This document shows positions 1-7,782 of a stretch of 18,377 nucleotides of DNA, piece by piece (the stretch's first letter is position 1; each line of letters starts with the position of its first letter). Both the position numbers and the translations under genes were made by a program. The DNA comes from Lachnospiraceae bacterium (GTDB taxonomy: Bacteria > Bacillota > Clostridia > Lachnospirales > Lachnospiraceae), in contig JAGCCY010000299.1 of assembly GCA_017651385.1 (NCBI GenBank), positions 1 to 18,377 on the forward strand, written 5' to 3'. The notes beneath the pieces were generated by a model. That model saw nothing but the letters and a program-made list of their open reading frames with translations, was not told the origin of the DNA and did not search any database.

Positions 1-1019
1 ACTATATCAAGGAAAAAGGCATTACGTGTCCTAACTGCGGCAAGCAGAACTTCACTGATATCCGCCAGTTCAACCTTATGTTCAAGACCTTCCAGGGCGT
101 TACCGAGGATGCAAAGAACGTGGTATATCTTCGTCCCGAGACCGCTCAGGGTATATTCGTAAACTTTAAGAATGTTCAGCGTACTTCCCGTAAGAAGGTA
201 CCTTTCGGTATCTGCCAGATCGGTAAGTCGTTCCGTAACGAGATAACTCCCGGTAACTTTACTTTCCGTACAAGAGAGTTTGAGCAGATGGAGCTTGAGT
301 TCTTCTGCAAGCCCGGCACCCAGACCGAGTGGTTTGAATACTGGAGAAAGACCTGCTACGAATGGCTTCTTTCCCTTGGTATCGACAAAGAACACTTACG
401 TCTTCGCGACCACGATCCCGAGGAGCTTTCTTTCTACAGCGATCATACGACAGATATAGAATATGCATTCCCCTTCACCGATTGGGGTGAGCTTTGGGGC
501 ATTGCATCCAGGACCGATTACGACCTTACGAGACACCAGGAGACTTCGGGTGAGCCCATGGATTACTTTGACGATGAATTAAACGAAAAGTACATCCCTT
601 ATGTTGTGGAGCCTTCACTCGGTGCGGACCGTGTTGTACTTGCTTTCCTTTGCGAAGCTTACGACGAGGAAAATCTCGGCACGGAAGAAAATCCCGACAT
701 CAGAACGGTCCTTCGTTTCCATCCCGCTATCGCTCCCGTAAAGATCGGCGTACTTCCGCTTTCAAAGAAGCTTAACGAAGGCGCTGAGAAGATATATGCA
801 AGTCTTTCAAAGAAATACAACTGCGAGTTCGATGACCGCGGCAATATCGGTAAGCGTTACCGCCGTCAGGACGAGATCGGTACGCCTTTCTGCGTAACAT
901 ACGATTTCGACTCCGAGACAGACAACATGGTAACCGTTCGTTTCCGTGATTCAATGGAGCAGGAAAGAGTAAAGATCGACGAACTTGATGCATATTTTGC
1001 AGATAAATTTACTTTTTGA
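1..1019 (+). CDS. glyQS: Glycine--tRNA ligase (single-chain class II type), 5' end outside window
   Basis: This enzyme charges tRNA-Gly with glycine in the cytoplasm. The reading frame is open from base 3, upstream of the first in-window ATG at 78, so the N-terminus lies outside the window and the ATG at 78 is internal. About 338 residues are visible, and roughly 120 seem missing compared with the usual length of about 460 for the homodimeric form. Visible landmarks are the second half of a zinc-knuckle-like element (CPNCG, near bases 28-42), the YLRPETAQG segment, class II motif 2 around FRNEITPG and [14 protein letters not shown], and motif 3 around [10 protein letters not shown]. The C-terminal anticodon-binding domain begins near [10 protein letters not shown]. 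It is followed after 22 bases by alaS, whose AGGAG ribosome site lies in the gap, so the two synthetases are probably co-transcribed. Identification is secure; the start cannot be seen. Confidence 0.97.
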   Translation, partial: YIKEKGITCPNCGKQNFTDIRQFNLMFKTFQGVTEDAKNVVYLRPETAQGIFVNFKNVQRTSRKKVPFGICQIGKSFRNEITPGNFTFRTREFEQMELEFFCKPGTQTEWFEYWRKTCYEWLLSLGIDKEHLRLRDHDPEELSFYSDHTTDIEYAFPFTDWGELWGIASRTDYDLTRHQETSGEPMDYFDDELNEKYIPYVVEPSLGADRVVLAFLCEAYDEENLGTEENPDIRTVLRFHPAIAPVKIGVLPLSKKLNEGAEKIYASLSKKYNCEFDDRGNIGKRYRRQDEIGTPFCVTYDFDSETDNMVTVRFRDSMEQERVKIDELDAYFADKFTF

Positions 1020-1041
1020 TCAAAAGTTTTAGGAGATAAAG

Positions 1042-3690
1042 ATGAGACAGTTTACATCCAACGAATTAAGAAACGAGTGGATAAAGTTCTATGAGGCAAG
1101 AGGTCATAAAAATGTCGGTGCGGTTTCGCTTGTATCCGACGGTTCGACCGGAGCAATGTTCAACGTTGCCGGTATGCAGCCCATCATGCCGTATCTTCTT
1201 GGAAAGACACATCCCCTTGGTACAAGACTTTGTAACGTTCAGGGCTGCGTTCGTACCAACGATATAGACGGTGTGGGTGACAAGAGCCATCTCACTTTCT
1301 TTGAGATGATGGGTTCATGGAGTCTGGGTGACTATTTCAAAAAAGAAAGATGTCAGTGGAGCTATGAACTTTTGACGGAAGTTTTCAAATTCGACAGGGA
1401 TCATCTTGCAGCCACCGTTTTTGAAGGCGACGAGAATGCTCCCAGGGACGAAGAAGGCGCAAAGTACAGGATCGAATCCGGATTTAAGCCTGAGAACGTT
1501 TTCTTTTTACCCGCAGAAGACAACTGGTGGGGACTTGAGTACGGCCCCTGCGGACCGGACTCCGAGATGTTCTATGTATCGGATCAGGCACCCTGCGGAC
1601 CCGGTTGCAGACCCGGATGCCATTGCGGAAAATATACCGAGATCGGTAACGATGTATTTATGCAGTATGATAAGCAAAAAGACGGTACACTCCTTCCGCT
1701 TGCCAAGAAGAACGTTGATACCGGTTGGGGACTCGAGAGAAACCTTGCTTTCCTTAACGGAGTTGACGACGTTTATCTTACCGACCTGTTTACGGGTGTT
1801 ATCGCACGTATCGAAGAAAAGTCGGGAATAAAATACGGTTCGGACGAGAAGGCAACAAAGTCCATGAGGATCATTGCAGACCACTTAAGGACCGGAGTAA
1901 TGCTTATCGGTGATGAGGCAAAGCTTCTTCCTTCAAACGGTGGTCCCGGATACGTATTAAGAAGACTTTTAAGACGTGCCGTAAGACACGGCAGGTCGCT
2001 TGATCTTTCTTTGGAAGATATGCTCGATGTGGCAAGTGTTTATATCGACGACGTTTATTCGGACAGTTATCCGCTCCTTACCAAGAACAGAGAGTTCATC
2101 CTTAATGAGCTCAAGAAAGAGATAGTCCGTTTCGAAGCAACGCTTGAAAACGGTATGAAAGAGTTTAAAAAGATCGCCGATGAGAAAAAAGTATCGGGGT
2201 CCAAAGAGATCGACGGAAAATCCGCTTTCTATCTTTATGATACGTTCGGATTCCCTTACGAGCTTACGCTTGAGATGGCCGAAGAAGAGGGCTTAAGCGT
2301 TAACGAAGCAGGATTTAAGGAATCTATGGATGCGCAAAAGAAACTTGCCAGAGAGAATTCCAATTTCTCGCAGAAGTCCGATGCAAGCATATTTGATGCG
2401 CTCGATGAATCGGTTAAGAGCACATTCCTCGGTTACGATGCCCTCGGATGTGACGGTACCGTAGTTGCGATCGCAGGTGAGGATTCGCTCATATCTGAGT
2501 TAAAAGAAGGCGAAGAGGGCTCGGTGATCACCGACAGGACCACATTCTACGGAACGATGGGCGGTCAGGTAGGCGATATTGGAAAGATACTGGGACATGA
2601 CGGATCGGTATTTGAAGTTACCGAAACGATCCATGTTGCGGGCGGCAGGACCGCACATGTCGGTAAAGTCGTTAAAGGTACATTTAAGCTGTCCGATAAG
2701 GTTTCTCTTAATGTTGATAAAGAAAACAGGACTAAGACCTGTCGTAACCATTCTGCTACACACCTTTTACAGGCTGCACTCCGGGAAGTGCTCGGAAGTG
2801 ACGTACATCAGCAGGGTTCTTATCAGGATCCCGACAAGACAAGATTCGATTTTTCTTACGGACAGGCCATGAGCGCTGAAGATATAGAAAAAGTCGAAGC
2901 GATAGTAAACGAAAAGATCGCAGAAGACCTTAAGGTCAACACCGATGTGATGGGTATCGAAGAAGCCAAGGCGAGTGGAGCCATGGCACTTTTCGGTGAG
3001 AAGTACGGCGATTCCGTAAGAGTCGTTTCCATGGGTGATTTCTCTAAGGAACTTTGCGGCGGTACTCATGTATCACATACCGGAGACATCGCAAACTTTA
3101 AGATACTTTCGGAGTCGGGCGTTGCCGCAGGCGTAAGACGTATCGAGGCGATCACCGGTTCAAACGTTATAGCATTTTATAAAAAGCAGGAAGAGATGCT
3201 CAACGAAGCGGCATCGACTGCAAAGACACAGCCTTCTGATCTTAATGCAAAGATCGCTTCCATGATGGCTGAGATAAAGAGTTTAAATTCAGAGGTTGAG
3301 TCGCTTAAGGCAAAGGCCGCAAAGGATGCACTCGGTAATGTTTTAGACGGCGTTACGGAGGTTAAGGGAGTTAAATTCCTTGCAGCTAAGGTTCCGGGCG
3401 TTGACATGAACGGTTTAAGAGACCTTGCGGATGACTTATCGGTAAAGATGGGCGGAGGCGTAGTGGTACTCGCATCCGACACCGACGGTAAGGTAAATCT
3501 TGTATCCAAGGCTACGGATGATGCAATGGCCAAGGGTGCACATGCCGGAAATCTTATCAAGGCGATCGCTTCGATCGTAGGCGGTGGCGGCGGCGGACGT
3601 CCGAACATGGCACAGGCCGGAGGAAAGAATCCGCAGGGTATAGATGAAGCTTTAAAGGCATCGAAGGCTGCTCTTGACGGCATGCTTTAA
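1042..3690 (+). CDS. alaS: Alanine--tRNA ligase
   Basis: AlaRS attaches alanine to tRNA-Ala and hydrolyses mischarged Ser- or Gly-tRNA-Ala. At 882 residues it is full length for the family. The ATG at 1042 follows AGGAG at the proper distance. The catalytic core begins with MFNVAGMQPIMPYL and VRTND...FFEMMGSWSLGDYF. Motif 3 is represented by VDTGWGLERNL, where most relatives have VDTGMGLER. The editing domain shows the metal-binding RNHSATH (HxxxH) and the CGGTHV element, and the C-Ala domain ends with a Gly-rich GGGGGGRPNMAQAGG segment. One odd point is that the GPCSE motif reads GPDSE. It is followed by a Cys-rich insertion at residues 185-195 with four cysteines (C185, C189, C193, C195), before the family-typical NDVFMQY. 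No terminator follows; the rpsU promoter starts 8 bases after the stop codon. Confidence 0.97.
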   Translation: MRQFTSNELRNEWIKFYEARGHKNVGAVSLVSDGSTGAMFNVAGMQPIMPYLLGKTHPLGTRLCNVQGCVRTNDIDGVGDKSHLTFFEMMGSWSLGDYFKKERCQWSYELLTEVFKFDRDHLAATVFEGDENAPRDEEGAKYRIESGFKPENVFFLPAEDNWWGLEYGPCGPDSEMFYVSDQAPCGPGCRPGCHCGKYTEIGNDVFMQYDKQKDGTLLPLAKKNVDTGWGLERNLAFLNGVDDVYLTDLFTGVIARIEEKSGIKYGSDEKATKSMRIIADHLRTGVMLIGDEAKLLPSNGGPGYVLRRLLRRAVRHGRSLDLSLEDMLDVASVYIDDVYSDSYPLLTKNREFILNELKKEIVRFEATLENGMKEFKKIADEKKVSGSKEIDGKSAFYLYDTFGFPYELTLEMAEEEGLSVNEAGFKESMDAQKKLARENSNFSQKSDASIFDALDESVKSTFLGYDALGCDGTVVAIAGEDSLISELKEGEEGSVITDRTTFYGTMGGQVGDIGKILGHDGSVFEVTETIHVAGGRTAHVGKVVKGTFKLSDKVSLNVDKENRTKTCRNHSATHLLQAALREVLGSDVHQQGSYQDPDKTRFDFSYGQAMSAEDIEKVEAIVNEKIAEDLKVNTDVMGIEEAKASGAMALFGEKYGDSVRVVSMGDFSKELCGGTHVSHTGDIANFKILSESGVAAGVRRIEAITGSNVIAFYKKQEEMLNEAASTAKTQPSDLNAKIASMMAEIKSLNSEVESLKAKAAKDALGNVLDGVTEVKGVKFLAAKVPGVDMNGLRDLADDLSVKMGGGVVVLASDTDGKVNLVSKATDDAMAKGAHAGNLIKAIASIVGGGGGGRPNMAQAGGKNPQGIDEALKASKAALDGML

Positions 3691-3698
3691 AATAATTG

Positions 3699-3726
3699 TT
3701 GACGAATTTGTGGTTTTTGTTATAAT
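3699..3726 (+). promoter_or_regulatory. Sigma-A-type promoter of rpsU
   Basis: A -35 box TTGACG (3699-3704) and a perfect -10 box TATAAT (3721-3726) are separated by 16 bases, just after the alaS stop codon. Transcription would begin near 3733, giving an rpsU leader of about 65 bases. Confidence 0.85.
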
Positions 3727-3756
3727 GGTCTAGTGTGAATACACGAAAAACCTGAA

Positions 3757-3779
3757 TCAGTCATGTGTGAAGGGACTGA
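3757..3779 (+). promoter_or_regulatory. Leader hairpin directly before the rpsU ribosome site
   Basis: TCAGTC (3757-3762) and GACTGA (3774-3779) form a 6-bp stem with an 11-base loop, ending just before the purine-rich ribosome binding stretch GGGAGGG (3781-3787). The position suits translational control of S21, but this is inference from one sequence. The stem is short and could arise by chance. Confidence 0.3.
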
Positions 3780-3797
3780 AGGGAGGGAAGTAATCAG

Positions 3798-3974
3798 ATG
3801 TCCAACATTATCGTTAAAGAAAACGAATCCTTAGACAGCGCTTTGAGACGTTTCAAGAGAAGCTGCGCAAAGGCAGGTATCCAGCAGGAGATCCGCAAGA
3901 GTGAGCACTATGAGAAGCCCAGCGTAAAGCGCAAGAAGAAGTCTGAGGCAGCAAGAAAGCGTAAATATAACTAA
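3798..3974 (+). CDS. rpsU: 30S ribosomal protein bS21
   Basis: bS21 is a small basic protein of the 30S subunit that helps in translation initiation near the 3' end of 16S rRNA. The frame encodes 58 residues beginning [20 protein letters not shown], the family signature, and ending in a very basic tail ([15 protein letters not shown]). Length is normal for a Firmicute bS21. The ATG at 3798 follows a GGAGGG ribosome site. The gene is monocistronic: it has its own TTGACG/TATAAT promoter at 3699-3726 and a strong intrinsic terminator at 3982-4013. In many Firmicutes a yqeY-type gene follows rpsU; here the next gene is a metallophosphoesterase. Confidence 0.97.
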   Translation: MSNIIVKENESLDSALRRFKRSCAKAGIQQEIRKSEHYEKPSVKRKKKSEAARKRKYN

Positions 3975-3981
3975 AAACATT

Positions 3982-4013
3982 AGCCCTTGGCAATAGTCAA
4001 GGGCTTAATTTTT
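3982..4013 (+). terminator. Rho-independent terminator after rpsU
   Basis: AGCCCTTG (3982-3989) pairs perfectly with CAAGGGCT (3998-4005) around an 8-base loop and is followed by TTAATTTTT. It lies 8 bases after the rpsU stop codon. Confidence 0.85.
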
Positions 4014-4033
4014 AAAAAAGGCACGGTGCTTTA

Positions 4034-4885
4034 TTGAAATATTTACCCTTGATCATAATATTAAGTTTAATATTGTTTGTCATCGTGATGATCGTGATCG
4101 ATTCAAACCGTTTTGTGGTCCGTACTTACACGATAACCACGGATAAGATAAGCTCGGACAAAAAGCTCATGTTTCTTTCCGACCTTCACAATAAGGATTA
4201 CGGTCATGACAACAGAAAGCTTCTTTTACGGATAAAGAGCTTAAACCCCGATTATGTGCTCATAGGCGGGGATATAATGACTGCTTATCCCGGGGCGGAT
4301 TTTACGCCGGCCGTTAAGTTTACAAAGGCGGTCCACAAGGATTTTAAGCTTATATATGCCGAGGGCAACCACGAATACAGAGCAGGACTTTATCCCGACT
4401 TTTACGGCACCATGCATGATGATTACATAAATGCGTTAAAGGAAGACGGTATAGATATATCGGTCAATACCCACGAAGATATCCTGGATGATTTAAGGGT
4501 ATACAGTCTTTCGATAGAGCATAAGTATTACAGAAGACTAAAATTATATCCGATGAGGGACGATTATATAGAGTCGCTTTTGGGTAAGCCTTCGGAGGAT
4601 AAATACAATATACTGCTTGCGCATAACCCCGATTATTTCGAGAAATACGCAAAATGGGGGGCGGATCTTTCATTGGGCGGTCATGTGCACGGGGGCGTTG
4701 TGAGGATCCCGTTCTCAAAGGGCGTTATCTCACCGATGTGGAAATTCTTCCCGAAATATGACGGCGGTCTTTTCAATGAATACGGAAAGAAACTCATAGT
4801 AAGCAGAGGGCTTGGGATGCATACCATCCATATGCGTCTTTTTAATCCCGCCGAGATAGTAATGATCAATCTTAAGAAAGCATAA
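4034..4885 (+). CDS. Membrane-anchored metallophosphoesterase (YkuE/LpxG-like calcineurin-type fold)
   Basis: This is a 283-residue binuclear-metal phosphoesterase; the substrate is unknown. An N-terminal hydrophobic anchor (about residues 4-22) precedes the catalytic domain. The metal-binding motifs appear in order: D50-x-H52 (SDLHN), G79-D80, GNHE at 111-114, AHNPD at 196-200 and GGHVHGG at 215-221. This set is typical of the YkuE-like group, which acts on phospholipid or nucleotide-lipid pyrophosphates in some bacteria, but no such substrate can be read from the sequence. The start is TTG at 4034: an in-frame stop lies at 4013 and no ATG precedes the membrane segment. The ribosome site is weak (AAGG near 4018-4021). 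It sits 20 bases after the rpsU terminator and 7 bases before scpA. I saw no clear promoter, so expression may depend on read-through or a weak promoter in the terminator region. Confidence 0.88.
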   Translation: MKYLPLIIILSLILFVIVMIVIDSNRFVVRTYTITTDKISSDKKLMFLSDLHNKDYGHDNRKLLLRIKSLNPDYVLIGGDIMTAYPGADFTPAVKFTKAVHKDFKLIYAEGNHEYRAGLYPDFYGTMHDDYINALKEDGIDISVNTHEDILDDLRVYSLSIEHKYYRRLKLYPMRDDYIESLLGKPSEDKYNILLAHNPDYFEKYAKWGADLSLGGHVHGGVVRIPFSKGVISPMWKFFPKYDGGLFNEYGKKLIVSRGLGMHTIHMRLFNPAEIVMINLKKA

Positions 4886-4892
4886 ATCAAAA

Positions 4893-5639
4893 ATGTCACT
4901 TTCGGTCAAACTTGAAGCTTTTGAAGGTCCGATGGATCTTTTGCTTCACCTTATTGAAAAGAATAAAGTCGATATCTATGACATACCGATCGCGGAAATA
5001 ACGGACCAGTATCTTGATTACATAAAGGATATGGATACCGAAGACATGAATTTCATGAGCGAGTTTTTGGTCATGGCAGCAACGCTTGTGGATATAAAGT
5101 GCAGGATGCTCCTTCCCAAGGAAGTCAACGAAGAGGGCGAGGAAGAAGATCCGAGAGCCGAACTTGTCGAAAAACTCCTTGAGTACAAGATGTACAAGTA
5201 TATGGCATATGAGCTTAAGGACATGCAGATCGATGCCGGAGTTTCGATCACAAAAGGCGAGACTCTTCCCGATGAAGTCAAAAAATACAGGGATCCCATC
5301 GATTACGAAGCTTTGGTGGGTGACATGAACCTTGCAAAACTTCAGGAAGTTTTTAAGTTCATGTTAAAGCGTGAAGAAGATAAGATAGACCCGATAAGAA
5401 GTCATTTCGGAAACGTCGAAAAAGAAGAGATCGACATGGAAGAAAAAACATCTTATATCGAGGATTACATATCAAAGCACAAGACATTTTCTTTCAGAAA
5501 ACTACTTGAAAAACAACATTCCAAAGCAGAGATAATAGTTTCTTTTCTGATCATTCTGGAACTTGTAAAAATGGGCAGGATCGTTGCTGTTCAGAAGAAT
5601 TTAAACGAAGATATCTTGATTAAGGTAAAAGAAGGCTAA
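4893..5639 (+). CDS. scpA: Segregation and condensation protein A
   Basis: ScpA is the kleisin of the bacterial condensin Smc-ScpA-ScpB, bridging Smc head and neck during chromosome organisation and segregation. The 248-residue frame starts with the family signature VKLEAFEGPMDLLLHLIEKN (residues 5-24), which contacts the Smc neck. An acidic, charged middle follows, and then a C-terminal winged-helix region (about residues 185-248, ISKHKTFSFRKLLEK onward) that binds the Smc head. Length matches the family. The ATG at 4893 lies 7 bases after the phosphoesterase stop codon with only a poor ribosome site (AAGAAAG), so translation may be coupled to the upstream gene. scpB follows after a single base. 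Confidence 0.96.
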   Translation: MSLSVKLEAFEGPMDLLLHLIEKNKVDIYDIPIAEITDQYLDYIKDMDTEDMNFMSEFLVMAATLVDIKCRMLLPKEVNEEGEEEDPRAELVEKLLEYKMYKYMAYELKDMQIDAGVSITKGETLPDEVKKYRDPIDYEALVGDMNLAKLQEVFKFMLKREEDKIDPIRSHFGNVEKEEIDMEEKTSYIEDYISKHKTFSFRKLLEKQHSKAEIIVSFLIILELVKMGRIVAVQKNLNEDILIKVKEG

Positions 5640-5640
5640 A

Positions 5641-6210
5641 ATGAGCGATATCAATAAAAAAGCGGCACTTGAGGCAGTGCTTTTTGCAATGGGCGAGTCT
5701 GTGGACCTAAAAAAACTTGCCGAGACAATAGAAGAAGAACCGAAAAAGACCGAAGAGTTACTTGACGAACTTATGAAGGAGTTTGAATCGGACGATCACG
5801 GGATCGAGCTTATAAGACTTGAAGATTCGTATCAGTTTGTCACAAAACCCGATTATTTTGACACACTTGTCAAGATCGCCAAGACGCCAAAGAGGCTTAA
5901 CCTTTCCGATTCCGCAATAGAAACTCTTTCGATCATTGCATATAAGCAGCCGGTCACAAGGCTTGAGATAGAAGCGATAAGAGGCGTAAACTGCGATCAT
6001 GCGATCAACCGTCTTATCGAATTCGATCTTGTGGAGGAAGTGGGACGAAAAGACGCACCCGGAAAACCCATGCTCTTCGGCACCACGGAACAGTTTTTAA
6101 GATCCTTCGGAGTCAAGAGTTTAAAGGATCTTCCGATGCTTGATTCGCTCAAGGTCGAAGAGTTTAAGCACGAGGCCGAAGAAGAAGTTAACACTACACT
6201 TAAAATATGA
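5641..6210 (+). CDS. scpB: Segregation and condensation protein B
   Basis: ScpB dimers bind the central part of ScpA in the Smc condensin complex. The 189-residue protein consists of two winged-helix domains. It opens with KKAALEAVLFAMGESVDLKK and contains the hallmark LSIIAYKQPVTRLEIEAIRG stretch (about residues 100-119), then the FGTTEQFLRSFGVKSLKDLP segment typical of the C-terminus. The ATG at 5641 is one base after the scpA stop codon, with AGAAGG inside the end of scpA as ribosome site. A terminator follows at 6224-6251, closing the unit. Confidence 0.96.
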   Translation: MSDINKKAALEAVLFAMGESVDLKKLAETIEEEPKKTEELLDELMKEFESDDHGIELIRLEDSYQFVTKPDYFDTLVKIAKTPKRLNLSDSAIETLSIIAYKQPVTRLEIEAIRGVNCDHAINRLIEFDLVEEVGRKDAPGKPMLFGTTEQFLRSFGVKSLKDLPMLDSLKVEEFKHEAEEEVNTTLKI

Positions 6211-6223
6211 CAAAAATGTTTGT

Positions 6224-6255
6224 AAAAAGAGTCGAAAGTTCGACTCTTTTTTTGT
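6224..6255 (+). terminator. Rho-independent terminator after scpB
   Basis: A 12-bp stem (6224-6235 with 6240-6251), core GAGTCGA/TCGACTC, encloses an AAGT loop and runs into a T tract. It begins 13 bases after the scpB stop codon and separates the scpAB unit from the decarboxylase operon. Confidence 0.88.
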
Positions 6256-6284
6256 TGATATTTAAAGGGTTTTTATGATATACT
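6255..6284 (+). promoter_or_regulatory. Extended -10 promoter of the decarboxylase operon
   Basis: TTGATA (6255-6260) and TATACT (6279-6284) are 18 bases apart, and the -10 box is preceded by TGA, an extended -10 element. The start would be near 6291, giving a leader of about 48 bases. A tandem ATGCGA-ATGCGA repeat (6288-6299) lies at the expected start site. Confidence 0.75.
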
Positions 6285-6338
6285 GTCATGCGAATGCGAT
6301 TAAACGTTTTATGATAATTATAAATGGAGGTAAAACTA

Positions 6339-7766
6339 ATGAGCACTACTTCAAAAGCGGGACAGAGGATACTTTCTCTGCTCGATGAGAACAGTTTCGT
6401 TGAGATCGGCGCAATGGTCACAGCACGCGCTACGGATTTCAATCTGAAACAGTCCGACGCAAGTTCTGACGGTGTTATCACAGGTTACGGACTTATCGAC
6501 GGAAAGCTTGTGTATGTATATAGCCAGGATGCTTCCGTACTTAACGGTACCGTCGGCGAGATGCATGCAAGAAAAATTGCCGGTCTTTATGATTTTGCAT
6601 TAAAGATGGGCGCACCTGTAATCGGACTTCTCGATTCTGCAGGTTTAAGACTTGAGGAGGCTACTGATGCTCTTGACGCTATGGCTACGATCTATGCAAA
6701 CCAGGCCAAAGCTTCGGGCGTTATTCCCCAGATAGCAGCTGTTTTCGGTAACTGCGGCGGCGGTCTTGCAATTTCCGAATCAATGGCAGATTTTACATTT
6801 ATGGAAGAAAAAAATGCGAAGCTTTTCGTAAGCGCACCCAATGCACTTGACGGAAACTATACCGCAAAATGTGACACCGCTTCGGCAAAGTTTATGAACG
6901 AAGCCGGTGTTGTATCGGGTATCGGTGAGGAAGGTTATGTTCTTTCTTCCATCCGTGAACTCGTTTCTATTTTACCTTCAAACAACGATAGTTACAGCGA
7001 TGATGTAGATTGCACAGACGATCTTAACCGTGCGACCGAAGGCCTTGAAGGCTGTGCTGGCGATACGGCAATCCTTATTTCCCAGATAGCAGATGACAAT
7101 AACTTCATAGAGCTTAAGAGCGAGTTCGCTCAGTCCATGGTTACAGGCTTCATCCGTCTTAACGGACGTACGGTCGGTGTTGTTGCCAACAGATCCGAAG
7201 TGATCGGCGAAGACGGCAAGGTAGCAAAGAAGATGGACAGCGTTCTTTGTCCCTGCGGATGCGCAAAGGCTACAGACTTTGTAAACTTCTGCGATGCTTT
7301 CTCGATCCCGGTCGTTACATTTACAAACGTTACAGGATTTAAGGCAACCGTTGAAGCAGAAAAGAAGATGGCCAAGGCAGCCGCAAAGCTTACGGCGGCA
7401 TTTGCCAACGCTACCGTTCCGAAGATCAATGTTATCATCGGAAAGGCATACGGCAGCGCTTATACCGTTATGAACTCTAAGGCGATCGGCTGCGATATCA
7501 CTATCGCATGGCCCAATGCCGAGATCGGTACAATGGATGCCAAGATCGCTGCAAAGATCATGTATGACGGCCAGTCCACCGAAGTTATCGATGAAAAGGC
7601 AAAAGAATACGCAGCACTTCAGAATAATGTCGTAAGTGCGGCAAAGAGAGGCTATGTAGATCAGATCGTTGAGCCTGCCGATACCAGAAAGTATGTTATC
7701 GGAGCTCTTGAGATGCTCTTTACAAAGTATGAAGAAGGTCCCGCAAGAAAGCACGGAACGATTTAA
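6339..7766 (+). CDS. Divergent acyl-CoA carboxyltransferase subunit (MmdA/PccB/12S family)
   Basis: The family moves a carboxyl group between an acyl-CoA and biotin, as in methylmalonyl-CoA decarboxylase alpha, propionyl-CoA carboxylase beta and transcarboxylase 12S. The 475-residue protein keeps the double crotonase-fold layout. Recognisable segments are DGVITGYGLIDGKLVYVYSQ (44-63), GEMHARKIAGLYDFALKMGAP (about 73-93), SGVIPQIAAVFGNCGGGLA (126-144), ATVPKINVIIGKAYGSAY (358-375) and RGYVDQIVEPADTR (437-450). It is shorter than typical relatives (about 510). Key Gly-rich stretches are altered: DSGGAR-type becomes DSAGLR (99-104), the GFLPGxxQE-type segment becomes GFKATVEAE (333-341), and KAYGGAY becomes KAYGSAY (369-375). 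The ATG at 6339 was chosen over the ATG at 6324 because GGAGG (6326-6330) serves it and would overlap the earlier one. It is the first gene of the pump operon. Substrate is unknown; methylmalonyl-CoA is one candidate. Confidence 0.85.
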   Translation: MSTTSKAGQRILSLLDENSFVEIGAMVTARATDFNLKQSDASSDGVITGYGLIDGKLVYVYSQDASVLNGTVGEMHARKIAGLYDFALKMGAPVIGLLDSAGLRLEEATDALDAMATIYANQAKASGVIPQIAAVFGNCGGGLAISESMADFTFMEEKNAKLFVSAPNALDGNYTAKCDTASAKFMNEAGVVSGIGEEGYVLSSIRELVSILPSNNDSYSDDVDCTDDLNRATEGLEGCAGDTAILISQIADDNNFIELKSEFAQSMVTGFIRLNGRTVGVVANRSEVIGEDGKVAKKMDSVLCPCGCAKATDFVNFCDAFSIPVVTFTNVTGFKATVEAEKKMAKAAAKLTAAFANATVPKINVIIGKAYGSAYTVMNSKAIGCDITIAWPNAEIGTMDAKIAAKIMYDGQSTEVIDEKAKEYAALQNNVVSAAKRGYVDQIVEPADTRKYVIGALEMLFTKYEEGPARKHGTI

Positions 7767-7782
7767 GAAAGGCGAAAGACAT

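Noticed and set aside
3177..3683. A 168-codon open frame on the minus strand
   Set aside because: It is antisense to the C-terminal domain of alaS and arises from codon bias there; no motif or start signal supports it.
7669..7782. Longer start for the OadG-like lipoprotein
   Set aside because: It would bury the signal peptide behind 38 residues inside the carboxyltransferase gene; the ATG at 7783 has a ribosome site and begins a typical lipoprotein signal.
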